Below are positions 34,062-43,789 of a DNA stretch of 64,000 nucleotides, in pieces; position 1 is the stretch's first letter, and each line of letters starts with the position of its first letter. Made by a program: the position numbers and the translations under genes. Source of the stretch: Scytalidium lignicola (taxonomy: Eukaryota; Ascomycota; Leotiomycetes); contig NCSJ02000192.1 in NCBI GenBank assembly GCA_002812745.2, positions 1 to 64,000 on the forward strand, in the 5' to 3' direction. The notes below the pieces were generated by a model. That model was not told the origin of the DNA and searched no databases. It saw only the letters and a list, made by a program, of their open reading frames with translations.

Positions 34062-36182
34062 TTGGTCTCCTTCAACGAATTCGGTCACATTCTCAAAGTC
34101 TCCCTCCTAATAGATTTCTCTATTGCATTGATTATAGGCCTTGGCCTTGGAACCGCTTGTGAAGCGGTTGTCGATATCCTTCGTAACTTAAGCTTCGACT
34201 TGAATGTCGACTGCGTTCGTATGCTTAGGCAGACGACATCGTCGGAAGTGAAAGCCACGGCGAAAGTGGAAGATACATTGTTTGCTAGAGAACTGAGCTC
34301 TAAGCTCAAGAGCCAAAGGTCAACCATCAGTGCAGTGCCAGTGCCTATTAATTCCAGGGGGACAAGTTGCAGTAAAGCTCATATATCCTGGCACAAAGCT
34401 ACTCGAAGTGTGTGGGTGAATTTCGGCAATGGTGAGATTGCAAACAGGATTGCACGGAAATTCAATGAAGGCAAGCATAAATGTTTAGGCCAGTCTGTTA
34501 AATCCTCCATTGGAAGGAAGAGTCCGAGTCGAGGTTTTTCGCACAACCTTGTAGCTTGGACTATTACATTGAGCGACGTGCCTAGCGATGCAACTTCCGA
34601 AAACATCAAAGCAGCTATCACATTGCTGCATGATAAACCACGGCACGTAGAGATAAGCGCTGTCAGCTACCGAGTTTCTGATGCAGAAGTGAGCGTTGAG
34701 GTCCGTTCGCTCCTAGAAGATCATGGCCTACTCGAGAGCTTCTATCTAGCCACCACATCCAAAGGGAAACGGGTGAAAGCTACGGCTTGGTTTCAAGATG
34801 AAGTAGACGCCAGGTCGGCATGCTCACTGAACAATAGGCCACTTGACATCCTAAATAAGGGCAAACTAACTGTAACGCTACTCCAATCAGTGAAGATCAA
34901 AGTTTTCACGAATGTGTACTTCGCTTTGAAAAGCATGATCGACGAGAAAAACAAAACGTGGAAAGAACAGCATCTAGCGTTTCATGTATACACCGATACA
35001 ATGCAACGGTTCACGACATTGAAAATTGAGGGTGATAATACAAAAAATGTAGCCAATGCGCGCAAAAAACTTGATACCATTGTGAATAAAGTTGTCCTGA
35101 CGGATGACAATAAACAAGTGCTTTGGGATTCAGCATTCAGCAGCAACGGAACCACGTACAAGAAGCTTAAATCAATCGAGGAGACACTCCATGTAGTCAT
35201 CATTAGAGACAAATCAAGGCGCCAACTCCAAGTTTACGGGTCTCTCGAGAAACTCAAGCATGTCTGTAGTAGAATCATCGACATAACCAGAGAGGCATCC
35301 TCTACAAGCTATGAAATCGACCTCAGACCCAATCAATTCTCTTGGACGATACGCGGTGGTTTCAGGAACATCGAACAAGCATTGGGAAATGACATTGCTG
35401 TGTTCAATGTGGTCTCGAAGAAAATAACAATTAATGGTACACAACAACAATATGAAACGGCTTTAGCACTCCTGGACGGTAAGCGTGCCGTTGAAGCTCG
35501 TTCTCTCTCAGACAGCGCGTCTAGTCTCAAAGCCTGTCCGATATGCTTCTGCGAAGCCGAAAATCCCATCCAAACTTCGTGTAAGCATACATATTGCCTC
35601 GAATGCTTCGAAGGATTCTGTAAATCCGCTGGATCGACTAGTAAAGAGAAATTTCAAATCAAGTGCGAAGGTGATCAAGGAACTTGCACAACCGTTTTCA
35701 GTCTGAGTGAACTGAAGGACCACCTCTCGTCATCCATCTTCGAAGTGGTTCTCAAGTCATCCTTTGAAGAGTACATTCAACGTCACCCTGATGCTTTTCG
35801 CTACTGCCCAACTCCAGATTGTGGCTATATTTACCGGTGCATTACAAGCCCAAGTAAAAAAGCTGCACACACCTGTCCAAACTGTTTCGAGCCAATTTGC
35901 ACCTCTTGTCATGCAATACACGGTGACTATACGTGCGCACAGTACAAAGACGGCTACGAAGCACTCAAAAAGTTGAAGAAAGAACTTAATATAAAAGACT
36001 GCCCCAGATGTACGACGCCGATGGAGAAGACCGAGGTATGCAATCATATGACCTGCGGAGGGTGCAAAGCGCACATCTGCTGGGTGTGTATGAAAGTGTT
36101 CGAAATGGCGAGGCCTTGTTACGACCATATGAATAGAGAGCATGGTGGCATTGGACTTGGACTCGAACATTTTATGGATTAG
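34062..36182 (+). CDS. RING-between-RING (RBR) E3 ubiquitin ligase-like protein, 706 aa
   Basis: Intact open frame. The C-terminal third is an RBR module. RING1 starts at Cys492 (CPICFCEAENPIQTSCKHTY with CLECF). The IBR spans about 586-635 (YCPTPDCGYIYR, HTCPNCFEPICTSCHAIHG). RING2 starts at 647 (CPRCTTPMEKTEVCNHMTC), with Cys660 at the position of the catalytic cysteine that takes ubiquitin as a thioester. The first 480 residues contain repeated alpha/beta, RRM- or KH-like segments (WHKATRSVWVNFGNGEIANR, WTITLSDVPSDATSENI) and resemble the region before the RBR in DEAH-helicase/RBR fusion proteins, but no helicase motifs are present. The annotated start gives a hydrophobic segment (residues 12-30), so the true start may be later or upstream across an intron. 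Confidence 0.82.
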   Translation: MVSFNEFGHILKVSLLIDFSIALIIGLGLGTACEAVVDILRNLSFDLNVDCVRMLRQTTSSEVKATAKVEDTLFARELSSKLKSQRSTISAVPVPINSRGTSCSKAHISWHKATRSVWVNFGNGEIANRIARKFNEGKHKCLGQSVKSSIGRKSPSRGFSHNLVAWTITLSDVPSDATSENIKAAITLLHDKPRHVEISAVSYRVSDAEVSVEVRSLLEDHGLLESFYLATTSKGKRVKATAWFQDEVDARSACSLNNRPLDILNKGKLTVTLLQSVKIKVFTNVYFALKSMIDEKNKTWKEQHLAFHVYTDTMQRFTTLKIEGDNTKNVANARKKLDTIVNKVVLTDDNKQVLWDSAFSSNGTTYKKLKSIEETLHVVIIRDKSRRQLQVYGSLEKLKHVCSRIIDITREASSTSYEIDLRPNQFSWTIRGGFRNIEQALGNDIAVFNVVSKKITINGTQQQYETALALLDGKRAVEARSLSDSASSLKACPICFCEAENPIQTSCKHTYCLECFEGFCKSAGSTSKEKFQIKCEGDQGTCTTVFSLSELKDHLSSSIFEVVLKSSFEEYIQRHPDAFRYCPTPDCGYIYRCITSPSKKAAHTCPNCFEPICTSCHAIHGDYTCAQYKDGYEALKKLKKELNIKDCPRCTTPMEKTEVCNHMTCGGCKAHICWVCMKVFEMARPCYDHMNREHGGIGLGLEHFMD

Positions 36183-37175
36183 TTACCGAGACTTTGGATA
36201 GGATAGTTAATTTGTAAACCTGGCTTCAGGATATTCTAATCTACTTGGTAAAGCTCATTATTACTCTCCTAGCAGGCTCACTTGGGCTTAAATCCTTCAC
36301 CCTTGATAGTCTCATGAAGCCAATACAATTATTGACTGTCTAGGTTTGGATGTGTAATTCTCAAATTCCATAGGACCGTTCTTCGTAATAGTTCTGTTTC
36401 GCATGTGCTCTTTGCGATTTGCGTGATATATTAATTAACAGGCAAAGTAAAGTAAAGTAGAAAGCGAGTGTGAAAGCGAGTGTAGTAGATAGCGGTTGTG
36501 CTGGATTTAAAATAGGTTGGAGCAGAGAATATTTGACAGGCAGTCGAAACTGTCACATAGTCCAGCGATCCGAAATATTTATAGCAGTCACACCATGTAC
36601 GGCAGTGTTGAAGAGCAGTGAAACTGGAATCCCAGGGCCTCCTTCCTATCCCTGCATTTTAAAGCTAAGTTTAACAAGAAATGTAGATTTTTCGAGAAAA
36701 CAGAAGTGTATATTAGACAGCTTGTTGCCTTTCTCCTTAGTGTAAGCTCGTAACTCTACCACATTACAGAAGGTCTGAACTTTGTCTTCAATGTCACTTC
36801 GTCCTTATTCAATCAAATGAACGGTATTAACGTGTATTCTTCGTACAGCTTATGATTCACGTTAACATTAAATTTATAGCATTTCGTTGCACAGCCTTTT
36901 ACCTTCTTGCAATGCTCACATGGAACTGTAAGTAGCTCGACATTAATTGCACGACAAAGTGCATACCACGCAGTTAAATCGTTCTCTGCACCTTACCCTA
37001 TGTACAGCTCGTTTTCTAGCGTATCTTGGTATCGGTTCTACGCATCGTCTAACTCGACATGGCTACGGCGCTACTCTTCGTGTTCAGCAAGTTGGCATAC
37101 GAAGTAGCTGGTGGAACAATCAAACGTTGGGAGAGAGGGGAAAGACGTCCAAATTGTTACCGTTTGCAATGCCGC
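36183..37175. other. Intergenic between convergent genes, nothing recognised
   Basis: Short direct repeat GAAAGCGAGTGT at 36460-36483. Open frames at 36470-36745 and 36907-37107 have no motif and no homologue I recognise. Confidence 0.45.
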
Positions 37176-38871
37176 TCATGGAGGCGCGGGAATGCTGACA
37201 TTCTGCACAACCGGAGAGGAGCTCTGCGGTTGGTGTTGGACTGGATTGACAGCCGCGGCCAGGTTTTTGGCATGGTTAAGGTTGGCCAACTGGGACTGAG
37301 AATCATGCTGTGTAGAAGCGGGGATGTCTTTTGAGGAACTGAGAAGATATTCTTCAACGAACGCAGTGAGTTAGCATGTCTTTGAAAGCAATTTGCATAT
37401 GGGACTCTCTCTTACCAGAGACCGCCCAAATATAAGCGTAAATTGCCTGTGTGGCAATGTCAGCCGATACTGTCTGACCGTATCCAAATGCATCATCTTC
37501 GAATGTTGCACCAAAATTGGTACGAGCCCGCGCTTTAATATACACAATGAACCCGAAATCCATCCAAAGAGTAGTAGCAGCAAAGAAAGTCATGAAGTAT
37601 TCTAATAACTCGTATCTTTCGAGCAATACAACGCGTCCTTGAAGTTTCCGGAAAAGCAAAGTCTTCCCTAGATAAGGCATCACGGTGATGTGTTCCACGA
37701 TCCAGCATAGGAGAGTAAAGGCAAATGGACTTAATAACAAGAATTGCTGGAGTTTTATGGCCACTTTAAGATAGAACATGGGCCATCTTGACGCGGCATA
37801 ACACGGCATGTCGATAAAGTCGTAATGGTTCCGGGTATACATTTTCCCCCATAGATTGCCGGAGCCAGATGTCTGTACCATTAATGTGACGACTAACATG
37901 CATACAAAGACGAAGAGCTGTGGGAGAGAACGAATGGTTGTGTTTATTGACTCGTCTATTCTTTCAATTCTGTGTGAATAAAGACCGAGAAGGAGGAACA
38001 TAGAGTTGCAAATGAGGTTTACAACCAGCAGACTGATCACGAACTCATATAAACTCTACGCCGTCGAGGTCGCATAGACGAGACCGGCAATGCAGCCGAG
38101 AACACCGAACCATAGAACTGTATCCCAGAATGTTATGGCAGCGGTAATGAGGTTCTATCGCAGTTTATTGTTGACATTTTTGATATTCATGTTAAAGTAG
38201 GCGACTGTAGTCATCAAGAGAGTAGACACCCCGGCAATGAATCCATAAGCAATGATAGCCTGTATTTATTTTCAATTAGCTTAGCAAACAAATATGATAA
38301 TGAATTCAACGCACCCCAGTCCCAGCAATGTCTGCATCTCCACTATAGCCCAAGTTCATACAAGCAGGAAGAGCACAGGACGCAGCCGCAGTTACCAAAG
38401 CATTTTGCAAAGCTTTTGGAAGGACATTGGGTAAGCTCAAATTACCCACTCGCACTTTTTCGTAAATGGCGGTGATAGTCAAGTCGGACATGTTCTGATA
38501 GGGCTCCACTAATGACGACTTGAATAAGGGCAGCCAACTCGGATCGGGGGAAGACTGTCTCGGCGTGGTGGTATTAAACACATTGTGCCACCAAAAATCA
38601 GCCGTTGCACTGCAATTTATGGTGAAGTCCAACGGAGGGATGAAAAAGCCGTCTAAATTGTTACATTGTTTGATGGCTTCATTTACCACTCCTTCTGTGG
38701 AATCGAGTAGCACGATGGTAGACCAATACTCATTAGTGTCAACAATCCCAGTCGAAGCGTTGACATAAGGTAATGCGGGGCGCGAAGGCCGTTGTCGATG
38801 TAGGATAAGGCTGAAGAAGCTTGGGCGTGGGGTGGAAGGGTGAGGGTGAGGGTGAGGGTAAGGGGCGTCAC
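37176..38871 (-). pseudogene. Multi-pass membrane protein of unknown function, inactivated
   Basis: Starts with a signal-peptide-like MTPLTLTLTLTLPPHAQASS at 38871. A long extracellular region follows in another frame (NASTGIVDTNEYWSTIV, several Asn-x-Ser/Thr sites, a CALPACMNLGY segment), then about six to seven hydrophobic helices (AYGFIAGVSTLLMTTVAYFN, FWDTVLWFGVLGCIAGLVYA, VISLLVVNLICNSMFLLLGL and on). After an intron at 37352-37415 the frame ends in a Gln/Asn/Pro-rich tail. A frameshift near 38770 and two in-frame TAG codons (38155-38157, 38056-38058) break it. It resembles a class of fungal secreted/polytopic proteins without assigned function. Confidence 0.65.
38838..38864 (+). repeat. 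GGGTGA hexamer repeat, quadruplex-capable
   Basis: GGGTGAGGGTGAGGGTGAGG and then GTAAGGGG, with G-runs in hexamer spacing. On the minus strand it encodes the alternating Leu-Thr of the signal-peptide-like start of the adjoining pseudogene. Copy number could vary by slippage. Confidence 0.75.
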
Positions 38872-39304
38872 AGCAATAAATAATCAATCATTTCAAGGCT
38901 GTGTACGAGATGTTGTCTCGCAACGCCATTTTGTTGACATAGCCACAGCCATTCAGGTGAAACCTTGGAACCGAAAATCCAGCTAAAAATGCACGATGAA
39001 GGAGTGTAGAAAGAGAGAAACCAAATTACGTTTGATATGGCATCGTATGCTCGAGGCTCTCTTGGCAGGAAAGCCCTCGTCCCCTGCAAGAGCTTCACTG
39101 GCGCGGTCACTTATGCTAACTTACTGCTCGCTGTGGTAACCGCAGACGAGGAAGACCAAGCCTTCTTCGAGATCAATTCTAGATCAATTTTTTTTGGTTC
39201 TGGACAGCCTTGACCAGATTCCCAAAGACCAAGATAAAATCTTCCCGTAAAATTTGCCCATAATAATTCTTGAAGTGTCTGATTTATGAGACAACGCAAA
39301 TCCT

Positions 39305-39395
39305 TGTTCACCCGCCGCCCCATTCCACTCGCCAACTGAAATTTACAGCAAAACGGAGGGTTATCACCCCCTAGCAAATTCAATAACTATGTTTA
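39305..39395. repeat. Diverged MITE arm, related to the element at 43166-43600
   Basis: ACTGAAATTTACAGCAAAAC followed by CACCCCCTAGCAAATTCAAT parallels the inverted-repeat arm at 43205-43255 (ACTGAAATTTACCGCAAAAT ... CACCCCTAGCAAACTCAAC). Only one arm is visible here, so it is a fragment or a decayed copy. Confidence 0.6.
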
Positions 39396-39574
39396 TTTAG
39401 GCTTACGATTTTACAGGTTAATTATTTATTCTATTATTATTATCTAAGTATTATAGTTAAGGCCACCAAAAACAACAACCGCTCCTAAAACCAACAACAA
39501 TTCTAGGAGGGGCAGGATCATAAGACCAGGCCGCCAAAGGTCCTAAACCTCTAGGAATCGAGTGATTCCCCAGG

Positions 39575-39770
39575 TGTTGTTGCCTATACGGATGTATGAT
39601 TCCGACTAGGCAATTAGCTATATGAAGTCGCCTCATATATAGCTACAGAGGTCTATAAATAAGGAGTTATTTGCTCACTGTAGGTAGCTGAGTTATTCAG
39701 TCATTTTATTAGTCAATTAAGTTGTCATATATGCTACTTAGTACGATCGCTGTAACCTGATATTTTAACA
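39575..39770 (+). repeat. Probable solo LTR, 196 bp
   Basis: Begins TGTTGTTGCC and ends ATTTTAACA, with an internal TATA-like CTATAAATAAGG (39654-39665). It is flanked by CCAGG (39570-39574) and TCAGG (39771-39775), a 4-of-5 target duplication differing by C to T. No internal element sequence is attached, consistent with LTR-LTR recombination. I found no second copy in the window. Confidence 0.5.
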
Positions 39771-39775
39771 TCAGG

Positions 39776-40198
39776 AACATCGGTCTTAGGAATAATGGGT
39801 CTCGGTATAGTATATCCTCTTCCCTTTACAAAGTGCAAAAAGTGGCTAAAGTGAATGCTTCACTATAGCTAATTAAAGCTTAAAGTTCCCAAAACTACGG
39901 ACAACTCTGACAATATGTTCTTAGCATGCCCTGATTTTCGAGGCTATATCGTATATATAGGGTGACAAAACATGAAGGCAAGCTATCAAATGTCTTAACA
40001 GCTTTGGAACTCTCTGTATTGCAGAATGGTTGTGTATCTGTTCTGCGAAAACTTCGATAATGCTGACCAGCAGAGGTATATATGGATTAACATACTGTGC
40101 TTATATCTCGATCGATCACAAACGAGATACTTCGGAAACTCGAGGTCTGGACTTTTACTCTCTGAGGGTTTTCGTTCTACAGGACAACCTAGAATAAT
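39776..40198. other. Intergenic, nothing firmly recognised
   Basis: A short frame at 40026-40217 includes RYIWINILCLYLD, which faintly resembles a HET motif, but it lacks flanking conserved blocks. Confidence 0.35.
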
Positions 40199-42534
40199 CT
40201 ATGAGATGTTCATATAATTAATAATCCTTATGCTTATGATGCCCATGATACAAAAAATAATCTGCCGAACACAAAGCCACCAACTACTATGTTCATAATT
40301 GGATTGGAAAAGACAACCACAAATGGATATAATCCCTAACACCCTTACCAATACTGCCTGAATTCGAATAGCACCCGATTGGTCTGCCCAAAATGACAAG
40401 CTTGTACAAACAACACTGCCACAACAGCACGCCACATTAAAGGCATAAGATACGGATTTGATAGAAGACCAATCCCGAAACACCATTAAATGCAGTCGTG
40501 TGTTGAGAGCTTGTATTTTGATTGGCAGTGGTATGGGAAGCAATTTTGTGAAAAACTGCTTGCCGCTCCAACGTCGCTGGTCTAACGGAATGGTGTTCAA
40601 CGTGATGATGTTGATCCGGAAGTTGAGCATGGTTTCCTCACGCACACACGCCGTGATCTGGAAGTCACCGCATACAAGGAGATGCGGGCACCACTGCAGA
40701 TTTGCCACGCCGTCGGCGGCTAGGGAACATTGGAGCTTCCAGCTGCGCTTCTTACTCTGCTTCCCCAGTTTCGACCACCCTAGCGTACACCCCAACATCA
40801 ATATCAATATCCATATGAGTCCCCCATCCTTGTTCCTCCTTCGCTGCTGCCCCGCCATCGTCGTGTCCTCCTCCTAGACCCTTAACACCATCGACCCCGC
40901 TCCAACGCGCGCTGCCAGTACGATGCCTATTATTATTAGCTCCATCACCATAAACATACCCACCACCAACAATGGTATATATACATTGTCGCCAAACATC
41001 GCCGTTATTACTATCCACAGTGGCATCACGCATACTTCCGTGACGGACAGCTCTGTCATTGGTCTGATCTGCTCTATCAACCCCAGCGTTAGCGTTATAA
41101 TCACCATCGAACCCATAATCCGCGCCATCAACGGCCACCAGCGCTGCCACCGAGACGGTGTTCCAAACCGGAGCTCCAGCAGAAAGTACTTGTCCTGGCC
41201 TCCATGCTACAGCGAAACCAGGAGGCTTCATTTCCCCGGGCGATAGCAATACCTTCAAAGCAGACGTGATTTTTATCTTCATGGACCACATATTCCCAGG
41301 ATGACTGTATTTGCTCGATGATCTTCACATTCGGTGGCAGTTCCATGATGATGGGGTTTTGTCGTGCCAGCAGGCTTGATTTCGCCGTGGCCACAGAGAC
41401 CACCTGCATCTTGGACCTCTTTATATGGATCTCGCTGTAACTGCGCGGTGCTTTATGAGCTCTCTTGCCCGACCGAGGCCCACTCTGACTCTGGCTGTGG
41501 TCCAAGTTAATGAGGATGCCAATGGGGTGAGAGAAGTCGTGCGTGAGGCGGCAATTCAGAATCCCGATGCTGTGAGACCCGTCAATGAAGCTGTCCCAGA
41601 TGGGGAGTTCGATACGCAGCTCCATCTTGGTCATCTCAAAGTGCTTGAGTGTGGACGGCTCGTAGGAGCTGCAAGGGATCACATTTCCACACTTAGCAAA
41701 ATCCTGAGGCGACGTAGCCAGCATCGAAATGTCCTCGTCATGTCCGGATGTCGCGCCGATTCCCCATGCAAATATACTCTGGTCGTCTGTATGCTTGATG
41801 ATTTCTTCTTGTAGTCGGTAAAAGGCTTTCTCAGAACCCTCACCGTAGATTAGGGGGATGTGAACATCAAAGAGCCCCAGAAGACAGTACGCTATATCTT
41901 CCATCCTAGTGGTTTCCCTGGGAGCGGCCCAGGACATGCGCTGTGCGATACTAGCTTCAGATGGATGCCGACTGGTTAAAAAGGCTGTTGGAATACCCGT
42001 GATCTTGCTCACAATCACACTGTACTTAAGCCGGTTGCCAATTAAAGCCCAAGTTTTGTCGAAAAAAAGCAACTCACTAGGCGCGATTAGTTCTTGCAGT
42101 GTCCATCCTCTCTTGAACCACCGGCTCTGGAGAAATTCACGCATGTCGTCTGAGTTGGCGGTTGGTTCTACGTGATCCCAGTCTTTATGGGAGACGTCGT
42201 CGAGGTAGACATAACACACCTTGGCGTTCTTGTAGTAGTGGAACATGGAATTGATCGCCTCGGACAGCTCCACGTTATTAGTCTTATCGATACAGCATGT
42301 ATCAACCCATACCCAGTCGAAACCAGTGGCTTTAGCTTGATCGCAGCAAGCGTGAATCTTACGATGGCTAGGCGATTGGCCATGCTTAGCATTCGCTGTC
42401 TGAATCTCTTGCAACGTGACCTCCTCTGAGGACCATGTGTGTGACAGGATGGCGTACGATAGAAAATGATTGTCGTTGGGGCGACGGTCATCGAACAAAC
42501 GGAGGGTTTGGTCGCTGGTATTCAGTAGCCGCAT
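40199..42534 (-). pseudogene. HET-domain protein with C-terminal membrane tail, broken by one frameshift and one stop
   Basis: The open part (41128-42534, 468 aa) starts MRLLNTSDQTL. It has SYAILSHTWS (26-35), WVWVDTCCID (75-83), GWTLQELIAP (143-152), MSWAAPRETTRMEDIAYCLL and IPLIYGEGSEKAF, the HET subclass with the MRLL start. Near 41190 the likely reading frame shifts by one base to continue as KYFLLELRFGTPSRWQRWW and then hydrophobic helices (VIITLTLGLIEQI, MPLWIVITAMFG, IPLLVVGMFMVMELIIIGIV). A TAG at 40874-40876 interrupts that frame, which then runs open to 40199 with more hydrophobic segments. Restored length would be near 780 codons. A truncated 468-aa HET product is still possible. 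Confidence 0.75.
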
Positions 42535-43165
42535 GACTCAATGATACGGAGAGAGATATTGAGTATGGATTTTCGTCGTGCAAGCTGATTCCTAAGTGAT
42601 GTTCTTTGCAAGTGACAAGTTGCGGAAGGAAGAAGAGTGTGGATAATCAGTAGAGGGGGATGAAGATGAATGGACGAGGCTGAGAATTCAGCTGAAAGAT
42701 CTACTAACTACATAGCCCAATTTGAGCCGCATCTGTTTCATTTATCCTTTAACCTTCCCCTTCCAGCGCTTACGTAGCCTCACGAATGCATCCCTTGGTT
42801 TATTCCCTGCTTGGGCCCGGTAGATTGAAAGTCTAGTCTATCCTAGTTTCTGGAATTAAAATGATTAGTCAGCACGATTTGGTTGTCGAATCATCCCGAT
42901 TGGCCTTTTTAAATCTGTCTACTGGTCTAAACCGCTAGTTCGCCTATTACACGACAGAAGTATATAATGACACCGTACTCAGTTGATCATTTTGCCTTAG
43001 ATACAATAAGAGTGTGAAATGAGTTGAGTTGAATTGAGTTTGAGGGCGTACTCAAACTCAACTCAGAATAAATATACAACCCAACTTGAGTTGAACTTGA
43101 TGCTATATTTAACTATTTAGGGTTAGCTTTTGATTAATAATCATTTATACTAATAATTGTCTCCT
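42535..43165. other. Intergenic with a GAGTT-rich hairpin
   Basis: No gene. At 43030-43044 and 43051-43065 lie 15-bp inverted arms with one mismatch and a 6-base loop, built from GAGTTGA-like units. A looser copy follows at 43084-43100. Confidence 0.5.
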
Positions 43166-43600
43166 ATAACGTAATTCCCAGTCCACCCGATCACCCACTC
43201 CACCCGATCACTGAAATTTACCGCAAAATTGAACAAAACCACCCCTAGCAAACTCAACAACCATAAAATTTTGCAACTTTATGTTTTGCAAGATAATAGA
43301 ATAGTCTCATTTAATTTCAAATATCTAGTCTTTTTATTCTTTAAAAACTTGCAATATTATTATATATGATTTTAGGCCTCAAAACCAAGGCTAATTTATT
43401 ATACAACATAAACTATCAATGTTAACTATATATAAATTTGTAAATTTATAATATAACAATCAGACAAGTTATATTTGAAATTTTAGTTATATTTAATGAT
43501 GTAGTTGTTATGTTTGCTAGGAGGTGGTTTTGTTCAATTTTGCGGTAAATTTCAGTGATCGGGTGGAGTGGGTGATCGGGTGGACTGGGAATTACGTTAT
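43166..43600. mobile_element. MITE with ~90-bp terminal inverted repeats
   Basis: The 435-bp element starts ATAACGTAATTCCCAGTCCA and ends with its exact complement. The arms match perfectly for about 78 bp and, with a few differences, for about 95 bp. The interior is AT-rich and non-coding. If the terminal TA bases are read as a target duplication (TA/ACGTAATT...AATTACGT/TA), it fits a non-autonomous Tc1/mariner-type element. It lies between two HET pseudogenes. Confidence 0.85.
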
Positions 43601-43789
43601 GCCAATTTCTGATTATATAGTAATCACGTGAATATATGTATAATTTCGTTTTGAAAATTATACATACTTGTGCAGATTATATAAACGCATATTTCCAATT
43701 ATTTGTGAAAGGTTGTGCAGGAATTATGCATTGATTTGTTTGAGTTATTGAGTTGTTTATACGGAGTACACAGACAGGAGAGAACTAAC

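Noticed and set aside
40026..40217. Short plus-strand frame with RYIWINILCLYLD
   Set aside because: Only a faint HET resemblance, with no adjoining conserved blocks.
43118..43130. Telomere-like TTAGGGTTAG
   Set aside because: Barely more than one unit within a gene-bearing region; not a telomere or a clear interstitial array.
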